Made by a program: the position numbers and the translations under genes. DNA of 64,000 bases. Origin: Dipteronia dyeriana (Eukaryota; Streptophyta; Magnoliopsida; Sapindales; Sapindaceae). Below, in pieces: positions 43,644-54,984 of this stretch; positions within the stretch are counted from its first letter, which is position 1; the number at the start of each line of letters is the position of its first letter. The stretch lies in the NCBI GenBank assembly GCA_032871835.1, contig CM065298.1:78396154-78460153 (forward strand), given 5' to 3'. The notes under the pieces are model-generated. The model did no database searches. It was not told the DNA's origin and saw nothing but the letters and a program-made list of their open reading frames with translations.

Positions 43644-45295
43644 TACTTAAACTTTAACATATAAGAGAAGCAAAGTGCAATTTTTGAAAAACTAGTTTTT
43701 ATGGCTCATAAGCACATGATCTAAGAGCAGTAAGTAGAGACTTATTTAAGATCATTACTTCTCTAATGAGTAGCTTTCACAGAATATGAAGCTCATATTT
43801 TCAAAAAGTATGCCACTCATTATCCAAACAAGCATTGCAAGCATCATGAGTAAGATCATTGTGAACACATCACTAAAAGATCTTTAGAGAGTAAATGTCA
43901 ACTAGAACCATATGAATGTTATACTAGTTCTCTAATATGACATGCTATATGATGCAATGCAAGTATAGAGATGAATTTCTCCAAACGTCTTAACAAGATA
44001 ATCACCAAATAGATTTCATAAGAATAACTTCTCAAAAGTTAATCAATGGATTTTGACTATCAAAATAAAGTTAAGTGAGATAGCTAAGTTCGTATCTAGA
44101 CGTGGAGTATTCCAAGCTAGCTAGCTAAAATTCTCAACACACTTGACACTTAGCCTTAAAGTTAACTCACATGTGCTACTTACACTAGAGGTAAGAGCAT
44201 TCACCCTTAACTCATTTGGTCTTGGGTGCACAAGCATATAAACTGTCATGATCATTTCTCATGGCACAAATATATCTAGAACATAAATCATCAACAATCT
44301 TCTCTATAAAGATATTACTCATGTCAAAAACATCATTATTGCCATCAACCGAGATTTTATCAAGACTATACATATGACCATGTGAAACACTCATTTTCAC
44401 TCAAATCTTCTTAACTATTTTCTTCACACGATTATCATTATCACACACAAAACCCAAAGTGTTATCATGCAAGAAACATTCATAGAAGATTTTCACATCT
44501 CATTAGCATGCATCACATTCCCTAGTTTGCATCATCTAATATACTCACAACAATATAGCAAAAATAGCAAACCAGAATAAATTTTGAGATGCTACTATTT
44601 AGGTGAGAGTGTACCGATGGTGAAGAATCCTTAATTTTCGTGATTTTGCACTTGACCTTGGAAGACTTGGCCTTTGAAATCCTCTTGTTCCTTAGTGACT
44701 CACCTTTAGTTGTAGGAGACTTCACTTGCTCATCTACAATGCTTAAATCACTTGAAACTCCATGAAGATTACCAAACTCTTTGGCCTTCATGATTGCCAA
44801 CTCCTTTTCCTTGCCTTTGATCATTACCTTCAAGAAATAAAAACAAATTATTAGCAAAATCATTTGTTAAACTATCTAACACACGAGCCTCTTCAACCAT
44901 CTTCTTTTCTAGACATTTGATCACTCCATTCTTCACTTCAACTTCCTTTAACGCTTAATCTCTTTCCTTGTCAAGAGTTTGAACTCTTGCCATCAAGTTG
45001 AAGTTGGTGGTCTTTGATATGCAATTCTCTTCATTGAGTTACAACGACAAGTAATCATGTCTAGATCGATCATCCTCCGGAAAAAAGCTTATTCATCTTT
45101 TCTTTTGTCACTAACATTCTTTTCAAGCTTATCAACAAAAGTGTTAGTAGACAAATGAAACATAAAACAAAAAGAACCTTTTTCACAACAACCAAAAGAG
45201 GACAACCAAAAATAAACAATTGTAGATTAAAGGTTGTTATCCATGATTAGTAAATAACCTTGTAGATCCCGAATCACACTAACTTTAAGTGACCC

Positions 45296-45307
45296 GCACT
45301 GATACCA
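45296..45307 (-). other. Primer-binding site of SIRE-F
   Basis: Minus-strand TGGTATCAGTGC, one mismatch from the initiator-Met consensus, two bases from the LTR at 45310. Confidence 0.85.
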
Positions 45308-45681
45308 ATTGAAAAATACATACAAGGTTATACTAAACAACCTAGAGGGGGAAGGGAGGGGAGGGTGAATAGGTTGTCTCTCACTTTTAACAATTCTTTC
45401 GAGATTAGTGACAAAACCTTGATAAGCATACAAATTAACATTCAACATGATTATTATGAGAAAAACAATATATTCAAGTATGCTCAAATCGCCACTCTTA
45501 GGCTACAAAACATACAACAAGAATCAATGTATCTTATGAACAAATATATTCAATGTAGAACAAAATTCCATAAGTTGTACTTAGAGTATTACAATGTGGT
45601 ATTTTACAATTTGAATGGAATATCACAAGATACAAAGTTATCTAACACATACAAACAATATTGTGTAAGGAAGTCAATTAA

Positions 45682-45682
<1 letters not shown>

Positions 45683-45720
<38 letters not shown>
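45683..45720. repeat. (TA)n microsatellite in the 5' LTR of SIRE-F
   Basis: Much shorter in the partner 3' LTR (around 39137), so it expanded after insertion. Confidence 0.9.
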
Positions 45721-45727
<7 letters not shown>

Positions 45728-46267
45728 TAGGGATATAGAAAGTTGACACAAGATATTTACGTTGTAAACCTCCAAAGAAGAAACATCCACGGGTTAGCAA
45801 TCACTGGCAGACATAATCCACTAGTAGGTAAGACAAGTACAATCTCTCAAGTGACCCCTTCACCTAGAAACTACCCTCTTATCCTACCCACAAATATGTC
45901 ACCCTCTTGCTTAACATTCTGAGGCCTCACACCATCTGTCAAGACTTCTTTGCTCACCCTTCCAGATCTTCACTACCCTAGGCAAGACTTCTTTGCTCAC
46001 AAGGTATCTAAGTGATCATGAATGCAAAATGCAAACAAGCATGCAACATATAATAAGATGATCAATAAATTCTATGGAAACTAGAATTAATCAATGAGTA
46101 CACAAAGTATATTTTCTAGTTTAAAATCCAAAAATGACACCACACAAGATGATGCATGAGCATATGAAATGTATGGATTAGGTACACTCCATGAAGATCT
46201 AGACATAGACAATAAAGTTAACAAAACAAGATTGACTAGATCTTATGCATGAATAAAAATCTAGAGC

Positions 46268-46276
46268 ATGCCAAAA
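46268..46276. other. Target-site duplication of the MULE, left copy (ATGCCAAAA)
   Basis: Nine bases repeated at 54976-54984. The undisturbed LTR (39682 region) reads ATGACAAAA once. Confidence 0.92.
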
Positions 46277-46365
46277 GATGAAATGGTGAGATATATCACC
46301 TTTTTTAAGGTGTGTTGTGATGATGTCACCCTTTTAATAACTTAAGTTTAAAAGGCACCTATTAT
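46277..46365 (+). repeat. Left terminal inverted repeat region of the MULE
   Basis: Starts GATGAAATGG. The best match to the right end is between 46310 and 46365. The outermost 30 bases match weakly. Confidence 0.65.
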
Positions 46366-46689
46366 GGTGAACTGCCCAAATGATCCCTATACTTTAATTT
46401 TTTAAAAGCCCTATTTTGAACTCGATGGTATTTCCCCAAAAAGGTTCTCTGAAAAACTTGACTCTCTCTCCTCTCTAGATTCTGCCGTAGAAGGTAACAA
46501 ATATTTATGATCTTCACTTAAATTTCTTTTATGCATTTTAGATATTTTTCATTCATTTCTGTGTGTGTTAACAATGTATCTATTCCTCGATATCATTGTA
46601 TCCATTTCAGATTCTGCACTAGAATGCTTTTTTCTTGTGTGACCGAGAATATTTAAAGATGAATCGAGCTTATTTTATATTGGAACGAA

Positions 46690-47665
46690 CTCTTGTTTAG
46701 TTTGAAAAAAGCTCGATTATTTGAAAAACAAGTTCGACAAAAAATGTTCGATCCCTTAGGAAAAGTTCTCGTTCCCTGAACAAAGGTTCTCGAATCGTTA
46801 TAAAAGTTCTCGATAATTTGACAAATAATCTCGATCCCTTGAAAAAGTTCTTGATCCCTTAAAAACTTTCTCGATCCCTTAGAAAAAGTTCTTGGTCCCT
46901 TAGAAAAAGTTCTCGGTCCCTTCGAAAATGTTTTCGATCCCTTGAGAAAATATCTCGATCCCTTGAGAAAAGATCTCGATCCCTTGATAAATGTTCTCGA
47001 TAATTTAAAAAATTTCTCGATCTCTTAAAAAAGTTCTCGAACCGTTAGAAATGTTCTCTATCCCTTAAAAAAGTTCTCGATCCCTTAAAAACTTTCTCTA
47101 TCCCTTAGAAAAAGTTCTCGGTCCCTTCGAAAATGTTCTCGATCCCTTGAGAAAAGATCTCGATCCCTCGATAAAAGTTCTCGATAATTTGAAAAATTTC
47201 TCGATCCCTTAAAAAGTTCTCGAACCGTTAGAAATGTTCTCGATCCTTTATAAAAAGTTCTCGTTCCCTTGTTAAAAGTTCTCGATCCGTTAGAAAAAGT
47301 TCACGTTCCCTTGTTAAAAGTTCTCGATCCCTTGAAAAAAGTTCTCGATAATTTGAAAAATATTCTCGATCCCTTAAAAAAGTTCTCGTTCCCTTGTTAA
47401 AAGTTCTCGATCCCTAGATAAAAGTTCTGGATAATTTGACAAATATTCTCGATCCCTTTAAAAAGTACTCGAATCGTTAGAAATGTTCTCGATCCCTTAG
47501 AAAAAGTTCTCGTTCTTTTGTTAAAAGTTCTCGAACCGTTATAAAAAGTTCTCAAATTAAACCTTTTTAAAAGTTCTCGATCCTTTGTAAATTATTCTCG
47601 AACCCTTGAAAAAGTTCTCAATTCCTTATAAAAAGTACTCGATCCATTTGAATTTTTTGTAATTG
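46690..47665 (+). repeat. Left subterminal array of TTCTCGATCCCTT repeats
   Basis: About 40 degenerate units of roughly 20-24 bp with consensus AAAAGTTCTCGATCCCTTRA. It lies between the left end and the transposase start. Confidence 0.92.
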
Positions 47666-47731
47666 TTAGTAATTGTAAAAGTTTTTTTTTATCTGTTAAT
47701 AATTGATTGTGATGATGATTTTCACAAGACA

Positions 47732-50290
47732 ATGGATCGGGTTAGATTAGTAATATCTTATAATGGTTGATGGGAGCAATTACTTGATAGAAGTTAGAGG
47801 TTTCTTGGTTCCGATAACCAAGGAATGTATGTGTCCAGAAATATGACTTACGAAGAGCTGGTGTCGATTGTACAAACAGTTGTGAAGTACGTTGTGAACA
47901 AATACATTGCTGATCTACAATCTATATCAATCGTTCCCGGGACAACATGTCGCACATTTATAAGAAATGACAATGATGTTTTGTTTATGCTAGGGGAAGA
48001 TAGGGTAATCCCTCAAGTATGTGTCAGTTTAATTGAGAGGGCTGCAGGAGGTGTTATCGGTGAAGAAATCCCTTGACATGATAACACCCAACAATTTCGA
48101 TCTTCTGGCGGAAGCAACCAGTTGTTCACAGAAAGAAGTGGGATTGACGGTAGGGAAAACCTATGTTGCGTCCCACCAGAAGTAGCCGTCCATGGTGATA
48201 TAGTTGGAACTCAATTGGACTATGATTTCGGTTGACAAATTGAAATGAACGTTGGACAGTACAACCACCAGTACAATGAGATGTACAATGACATAAACAA
48301 TGAACGAAACAATGAACCTCATAACCTACCAATCCGAGGTGGCTAATGAGGCAAATTTGCATCCTGTACATAATGTACGGAACAATGAGGAAGATGAAGA
48401 ACGGTTTGAAACGGGAAGACGTGCAAGACATGTTCACAGATGTAGTTCCACTACAGTAGATATAGCTGGGACATCTGAGGTCCGACCTGATGTAACTCCA
48501 GCTGAGTCTGAGAATGCCAGAACGTGGGTTATTCAAGGACCAGAATCATACTCGTTTTGTATGGGTTGAAGCAGGAACTTGGTAGAAGATAAACCTACCA
48601 GCATGATATATAAAGGTCAATTTTTTCCTACTAAAAAGGATTTGAAGAGATTGGCTGGCCATTTTGCAATGCGGCATAACTTCGAGTAGAAGGTGAAAAG
48701 GTCGAATAAGACAACATTACATCTGGTTTGTTTGATAGACAACTGTACCTGGAAGTTAAGAGCGGTTAGGAGAGATGAAGCGACAAACTTTCAATTACGA
48801 AGTTTTATCAATGAACACACTTGTCCGTTGGAGGAGATTCACCGCCATCATCGATAAGCTAGTGCAGTCATAATTGGAGAAGTAGTTGCACCTAGATTGC
48901 AGCAACATGATGGTAGACTAATGCGTCCGAAGAACATAATCACCGAATAATGTACAGTAAGCCACATCAAGCCCTTGATTATGTATTGTCACTTACCTAT
49001 GGAACGCATGAGAAAAGCTTCCAACTGTTGCCATCATTCGGTTACGTGTTGGAACAACAAAATCCCGGAATGATTACTGACTTATAGTGCGATGAAAATG
49101 GTAAATTCCTATACTTTTTTATGGCGTTGGGTGCCTCATTCAGATGATTCCAGAGGTGTATGCATCCAGTTATTGTCGTTGATGGTACCCATTTAAAGGG
49201 TAGATTTGGGGGCACAATGTTTGTTGCAACTGCACAAGATCGGAATGAACAGGTTTATCTAATTGCTTTGGGGACGGTGACTCGGAAAACAATCTATCAT
49301 GGGAGTGGTTTTTGGATTTCTTGAAAGGTGCCCTTAGCCATATAGATGATTTGGTTTTCATTTCTGATCGACATGCAAGTATTGAAGCAGGGATTTCTAA
49401 AGTGTTCCCTTATGCCACCCATACCATATGTTGCTGGCAATTTTATGAAAATATTAAGAAGAGATATCATAGAAAGGATGTTGCCGTAATAATGGATAAA
49501 GCAGCTCGAGCGTACACCGAGTTACAATATAACCGGCACATAGAAGAGTTACGCAACTTCAACTTGCACCCGAATGCATATGAATATGTAATTGATGCCG
49601 GTCCACACAAGTGGTCCCATGTTCACTGCCCCGATAGAAGGTATAGGGTCATGACAACAAATGCTGCAGAATGTATAAACTCATGCCTAAAATTTGTACG
49701 GCAACTACCCATATTGACTTTGGCAGAGTTTATTAGGAATATGCTACAGCGTTGGTTTCACGATCGTCATAGGGCTGTACAATCCATGCATCATCAGTTG
49801 ACCGACGCAGCACATCTTGTGATCCTCAAACGTGTAGAAAAGTGCAATTTTATGACCGTTAATCCAGTTGACTGGAACATATTCTCGGTGAAACGGGCTG
49901 GAAAACAGTTGACCATTGACTTAGCTCGGAAGACCTGCACATGTAGCAAATTCCAAATGGACCTTCTTCTATGTTCTCACGCTCTCGCTGCCGAAAAGTA
50001 CATCATACAATTTTATGTACGGTTAATATTACTTAAACATCATACAATTTTATCATTGTTTTCAATGTTTTTACAAGGACCGAAACACGGATTTCACATC
50101 CCTCTGTGCGGACTACTACAAACGACAAACACTTTTTGATGCGTACTCAGTTCCTATTATGCCGATTGGACATCCTTCCACTTGGATTGTGCCATCTGAC
50201 ATCGCTGAGAGAGTCGTTTTGAATCCAAGCTCCAGGAGACAAGCAGCTCCAAAAGAATTGGTAAATATACAAAACTGTTGGTACATATAG
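47732..50290 (+). pseudogene. MULE transposase (MuDR family), frameshifted
   Basis: Starts ATG 47732 (MDRVRLVISYNG). The N-terminal block (47825-48076) is followed by an acidic spacer and the MuDR DNA-binding domain near 48600-48840 (FPTKKDLKRLAGHFAMRHNFE). The DDE catalytic core follows: Asp in VIVVDGTHLKG (about 49175), Asp in FISDRHAS (about 49365) and Glu in TTNAAECINSCL (about 49670). A SWIM zinc finger CTCSKFQMDLLLCSHA lies at 49935-49985. The C-terminal part resumes at 50078 (FTSLCADYYKRQTLFDAYS) after a probable 80-bp intron. Stops and at least one frameshift (about 49275, just before SWEWFLDFL) kill it. The longest intact stretch is 49312-50139. Confidence 0.88.
49998..50077 (+). other. 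Probable intron near the 3' end of the MULE transposase
   Basis: Donor GTACAT, acceptor TTTTTACAAG. Transposase-like reading resumes after it, although the phase needs a small indel to be exact. Confidence 0.4.
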
Positions 50291-50857
50291 AAAAGAATTT
50301 GTAAATGTACAAAGTAATTGAAACATATAAAATAGAATTGGTACGTATACACATAAATTACTACAAAAATCTATACGTGCATGGAGTTTGCAAATATTTC
50401 AACCGCCATCTTCTCCCAAATGATCCCCATATCGTCTTCAGCCCAATCAAAATATTTTTTGTTCGCTAGAACGTGTGGGGACCACAGTTACCCCTGAAGT
50501 TGGACATATTAACAAGCATTAAAAAAACATTAGGTTTATACTAATACAATCTTAAAGTGACTATTACGTAATGTCTTACGATTGCTTCTGCTGGGGGACA
50601 TGTTTTCCCGACACGACGTTGACATCAAAGGGCTTACTTGTCTTCTCAAATTTCAACAGTCATGTCGCTCTTTAAGTATGAAACCAGGCCTGATGCAACA
50701 TCGAGGGCACAAAGTAACGCAACGGGGCTACCTGCTGCTTTCGGATATGAGCTTGGACCTCCTGTCTCCAGGGGTCAACTATGAACATCTTCCCGCATGT
50801 GAGGTCCACAGTCACCAGCAACCAATGTTGGCGCCCAATGTTGTATGGTATCAGGAC

Positions 50858-50937
50858 CTGGAAACGTCAACAACAGGTGTTAGGATGTACAAATCCATTT
50901 ATATATACAATTCCAAACCATGTCAAGTAACACGTAC
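50858..50937 (-). other. Intron in the Ulp1-like gene, before the catalytic His
   Basis: GTACGT donor and TTTCCAG acceptor. Removing it joins the VDM and VLIPYN codons in frame. Confidence 0.75.
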
Positions 50938-51719
50938 CATGTCAACCTCGTGCCACGGACGGCATCCAATCAGGGCACCCCAAAGGACGTTGTGAGGACG
51001 TCATCCTTCCATAAAGACCTCAAAACACTCCAACGGCTATGGGTGATCTGCCCGATAGAATCGCGATGCATCATTTTCCTGTACTGGTGCTCCAGAAAGG
51101 ACTGCAGAAACAAAAACACAAATTTGTTATTGTTTTCCATACACACATAAAACAAGGCGTTATCATTATTAATTTTAGTACTTACAAAAAATTGCGAGTC
51201 CAATATGTTAACCATCTGACTATACATATTCGGGAATGCCCGTTGATGTTTCCGAAGAATATGGAGGTACGCGTCCATATGCTGGGAATATAAACATGTT
51301 AAGATATGTTAGGATGCTTACACATCAAAAACAAATACTGAAATCATGATTTACGGTCCCACATACATCATCATCAACATCCATGAAGTTGGTCTGCAAC
51401 CGATGGAACCATGCAGCATCAACAGGCGCCAACAAATCAACATCACGTCTGTATTAATGTTCCATCAGCTACACATTTATATAATGCATTACAAGAAAAT
51501 CGACCACCTAAATAACAATGAATTTTACTTATAGTTTCCCGTTTACGTTCTTCTTGAAGGCTCGGTACGCCTTCAACTGGTCACCGTCCACCAGTCTCTG
51601 GGACTAAATACGTGGTCAGGTCCCTCTACTATTACCCACACCCTCTTAGGTCTACACGGATCTGTGTATGGGCTATGCCAATTATGCTTCAGTACATGCC
51701 TGTGCTGAGATGAGGATGA

Positions 51720-52020
51720 GGGAGGGGGAGCCTGCTGCTTGAGAGGAGGTGAAGGGGGAGCCTGATGTTCGCTAGGAGGTGGTAGGAGAGCCTGCTGCTA
51801 GCTAGAAGGTGGCGGAGGAGCCTGCTGCTCTCTAAGAGGCGGCAGGGGAGCCAGCTCCTAGCTAGGAGGTAGGGGGGAGCCTGTGAATCGCTCTGAGCGG
51901 GAGAGGAAGCTTGGGAATTGCTCTGAACGGGAGGGGGAACCCGTGAATGGTTCTGAGCGGGAGGGGGGCCGACTGCTCATTCAGAGGGGGAGGGGGAAGG
52001 GGAGGGGGAGACTGATCCCC
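51720..52020 (-). repeat. Tandem repeats encoding a Pro/Gln-rich linker
   Basis: Seven or more units of 35-40 bp of the type GGAGCCTGCTGCTCGCTAGGAGGT (plus strand). On the minus strand they read as PPP, QQAPP and similar. Confidence 0.8.
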
Positions 52021-53751
52021 ACTATCTAGAAATGCCCCTCCGGTATGTGGATCCTCTGTATGGGTCCTGAAGCCCTAAAGGCCCTTGATCAATGTAAGTA
52101 GCTCGCTATATTGTTGCTATCGATCCTTCTCACTCTTCCAGAACAAATCGAGCAAATCCTGGTACTGTTGTTGTCGATCCTCCTCACTCTTTCGAAGGGC
52201 TTCACGTAACTCCTTCAAGTTATGTTTCAAACGGGCCCTAAATCATGCAACTTTGTTAATACGAAAACAATCAAAAAATCTTGTTAATAAAAAGAAAACA
52301 ACCCTCTCAACTTACCTCCCCATCAAGTCGAACTCCTTCACAGGAATACCCTGTAGCGGAACCAGTTCCTTGGGTGGTAAACCGAACCTGCCTCACTTGC
52401 CAAGGAGACGGCTCAGATTCGCCATTGTCCATGCCTCTGAAATCTTGACCTGTAGGGTCTGAAGCCTCCGTCTCAGTACACCTCCCACCCTCACCCTCCT
52501 CCTCGAGACGAACTGCACTTGTAGTCGGCTCATGGACAGTAGGAAGGTGAACCCTATCGTCCTGCACATACGGGCTCCCCCCCACTTAGGCCTGTAAAGT
52601 ATGGGGCAACCGTCTCAGCTGCTGTGGGCACGATTTTCGTCCTCACCGACATCTGAATACGTAGTTAGATGAATGTCATTGTTAATTATTGTAAGTAATA
52701 TTAATTACTTAACAATAAAAAAAATTACCCTAGCACTAAAAATCTTCTCCAGCTTCTTTCCTCTAGGTTTTTGGTCAACTCCCACTTCAACAACAGAGGG
52801 GAAAGGTCTGTAACCCTTCGAGTCCTGAAAACGATGCCCAGTTGGGGGATCACCTCAAAAGCAAATATCTGCATCAAAGATACGTACAGTTATAATCTAG
52901 AATAATTTTGGATTAAAAATTAAATGTACATGTTAGAAATGCAATTTCTTACCCAAAGGGCATGTGATAGATCGTAGATGTTGTACCCCTCCACGGAATG
53001 TCTAACATCGCCCTGTGACTGTTGCCATCTCTCCTCATGACGTCACGGTAAGGCATGCTTGAATGAAAATATAGAATGCCTATAGACGTGGGCGCCCCAC
53101 GGGAAAGCATCGAAGGCATTGAGGTCCTCTACCAACCGAAACTGCCAAAATGGAATCTTCAATCTCTCATCCACCCCCATCAGTATCCAGTTCAACATGT
53201 AAATGAGGCACAACTTCACAGCATCGTATGCCTGTTGAAACTCTCCCTGGGTAAGAACAACCCTCAAGTCATCCAACGATACATCATCATGTCCAGGAAA
53301 GTACCGTTGACGTATGCCATTCTCAACTACAACATACATACTCGTGTCCGGTACGACTCCAAAACTTAATCCGGTGATGAGGTTAAACTCCACCTTTGAA
53401 AACCTCACCACATGGTTCCTTAACAAGAACTGTATCTCATCTGTCAGCCTGTCATGGACCAACTCCCGCAACAGCAACTGATGAATAACACCACCCGAAA
53501 ACTTCACCTCCTGGTGCATCGACATGAAATGTCCAAAACAGAGGCCATGAACCGACGCCGATCCTCAGCAGTAAACTCTTCAGGGACCCGATTAAGTGTA
53601 TCGTCTATACGGGAGAGGGCTTCAAAATGGTCGTGTCGGGTTAATTTTCACTTACACCAATCTCCCTCTGCAGTTTTAAGCAATTCCTTCATACTGCTGG
53701 TCATCTGCAATGTCACAGAAATAGTACATCAGTAAACTGCACAAAAATTAG

Positions 53752-54550
53752 AAAATATTCTTGATCGTTTGCAACAAATTCTCGATACTTTTAAAATATT
53801 CTCGATCATTTGAAAAAGTTCTCTATTTGTTTAAAAAGTTCTCGATCCTTTGCAAATGGGCTCGATCCTTTGTAAAACCTCTCGATTCATTGAAAAATCT
53901 TCTCGATCATTTGAAAAAGTTCTCGACCCTTTGAAAAACATTATCGATCGTTAGAAAATATTCTCGATCCTTTGAAAATACTCTCGATCCTTTGAAAAAA
54001 TCTCGATCCTTTGAAAAATTTTCTCGATCAATTTAAAAAATCTTGACTCTTTGAAAAAATTCTCGAACCTTTGAAAATAGTCTCGATCCTTTGAAAAACC
54101 TCTCGATTCTTTGAAAAATCTTCTCGAACATTTTATAAAATCTGGACCTTTTGAAAAACATTCTCAATCGTTTGAAAACATTCTCGATCCTTTGAAAATA
54201 GTCTTGATACTTTGACAAAACTCTCGATTCTTTGAAAAATCTTCTTGATTCTTTGAAAAATCTTCTCGATTTGATCATTTTAGAAAATCTCGATCCTTTG
54301 AAAAACAATCTCGATCGTTATCATAATATTCTCGATCGTTTTCAAAAATTCTCGATCCTTTGAAAATAGTCTCGATCCTTTGAAAAACCTCTCGATTCTA
54401 TGAAAAATATTCTCGATCATTTAACAAAACCTCGATCACTTTAAAAAACATTCTCGATCACTTTGAAAAACCTCTCGAATCTTTCTAAAAAATTTCCTCG
54501 ATCTAGCTTGAAATATTCTCGATTTATTTTTATTTCAAAACAAAAAATGC
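53752..54550 (+). repeat. Right subterminal array of CTCGATCCTTTGAAAA repeats
   Basis: About 33 degenerate units with consensus TTCTCGATCCTTTGAAAAA, in the same orientation as the left array. A minus-strand open frame at 54033-54308 merely translates the repeats. Confidence 0.92.
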
Positions 54551-54884
54551 TCGATACCAGAATATTAAACCTCATTTCAAACCCAAACCAAAACCACAAC
54601 CAATGTCAACCCTAATCTACAATTTCAATCCACAGAACAAGTCTAAAATGCAATGATAAGTTATGAACAACAAATCGAAAAATAAAACAAACTGAACTTA
54701 CATCTGTCATCGCTGCGAAATGTACTGTATTGCCGTTCTGGTTAATAAGTTGTAGATTTGCTCACCGTCGATTTCGTTGTCGTCGGTTTCTTTCTCGGTT
54801 TCTTTCTCACTGTTGCTTTTCTCAGACTCACAAAACGACAACGTTTCTCTCTTTTTCAATTTTGTCGGGGTATTCTCATCTCTT

Positions 54885-54975
54885 TACGTTAATTGGTATC
54901 TTTTAAACTATATTACTAAACTGGTGATATTTCCACAACACCCTCTCAAATAGTGCCATTTGTTTTTCGAGCCCC
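54885..54975 (-). repeat. Right terminal inverted repeat region of the MULE
   Basis: Complement of the left end, with the sequence CTCTCAAATAGTGCC and a GAGCCCC end before the duplication. Confidence 0.65.
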
Positions 54976-54984
54976 ATGCCAAAA
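54976..54984. other. Target-site duplication of the MULE, right copy (ATGCCAAAA)
   Basis: Matches 46268-46276. Confidence 0.92.

Larger units (their letters stand above)
41320..45295 (-). pseudogene. Internal region of SIRE-F with gag remnants
   Basis: Only the right third retains coding resemblance: minus-strand blocks near 44522-44863 and 44880-45060 are Lys/Glu-rich, like the gag coiled coil of SIRE elements. The rest holds two tandem-repeat sets (42110-42440, 43154-43643), polypyrimidine runs and a (TG)n at 42839-42861. No protease, RT, RNase H or integrase motif was found in any frame. Confidence 0.5.
45310..46276 (-). repeat. 5' LTR of SIRE-F, first part
   Basis: Aligns with 38753 onward. 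It includes a (TA)n run at 45683-45720 and is interrupted after ATGCCAAAA by the MULE. Confidence 0.9.
50340..53525 (-). pseudogene. Antisense DUF1985 / Ulp1-like (C48) protease gene of the MULE
   Basis: Runs from MSMHQEVKFSG at 53525. The first exon (to 52953) carries a DUF1985-type domain (FLLRNHVVRFSKVEFNLITG) and continues after an intron (52869-52952) with FAFEVIPQLG. A charged segment (52585-52307), a proline-rich repeat region (51720-52020) and SPYTDPCRPKR follow, then AWFHRLQTNFMDVD and ILDSQFF. The protease has WHEVDM joined across an 80-bp intron (50858-50937) to VLIPYNIGRQHWLLVTVDL (His), IVDPW (Asp) and GNCGP (Cys, codon 50484-50486). This is the His-Asp-Cys order of Ulp1 SUMO proteases. 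Stops at 53043, around 50663-50678 and after NCGPHTF, and a final frameshift, inactivate it. Function in transposition is unknown; related Ulp genes are known MULE cargo. Confidence 0.8.
46277..54975 (+). mobile_element. Mutator-like element (MULE) with an antisense Ulp1-like gene
   Basis: A 9-bp target duplication, subterminal inverted repeats (46310-46365 against 54885-54940, sharing GTGTTGTG, ATCACC and AGTTTAAAAG), a MuDR-type transposase on the plus strand and a convergent DUF1985/Ulp1 gene on the minus strand. Long direct repeat arrays lie inside each end. This layout matches the Ulp-carrying (Kaonashi-type) MULEs described in Arabidopsis and melon. All genes are broken. It sits in the 5' LTR of SIRE-F, so it is younger than that element. 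Confidence 0.9.

Noticed and set aside
46690..47665. CRISPR-like repeat array
   Set aside because: Units are contiguous and degenerate with no unique spacers, and the host is a plant.
54033..54308. Open frame of 91 codons rich in FFK/ESR repeats
   Set aside because: It is the translation of the CTCGATCCTTTGAAAA array; no gene.
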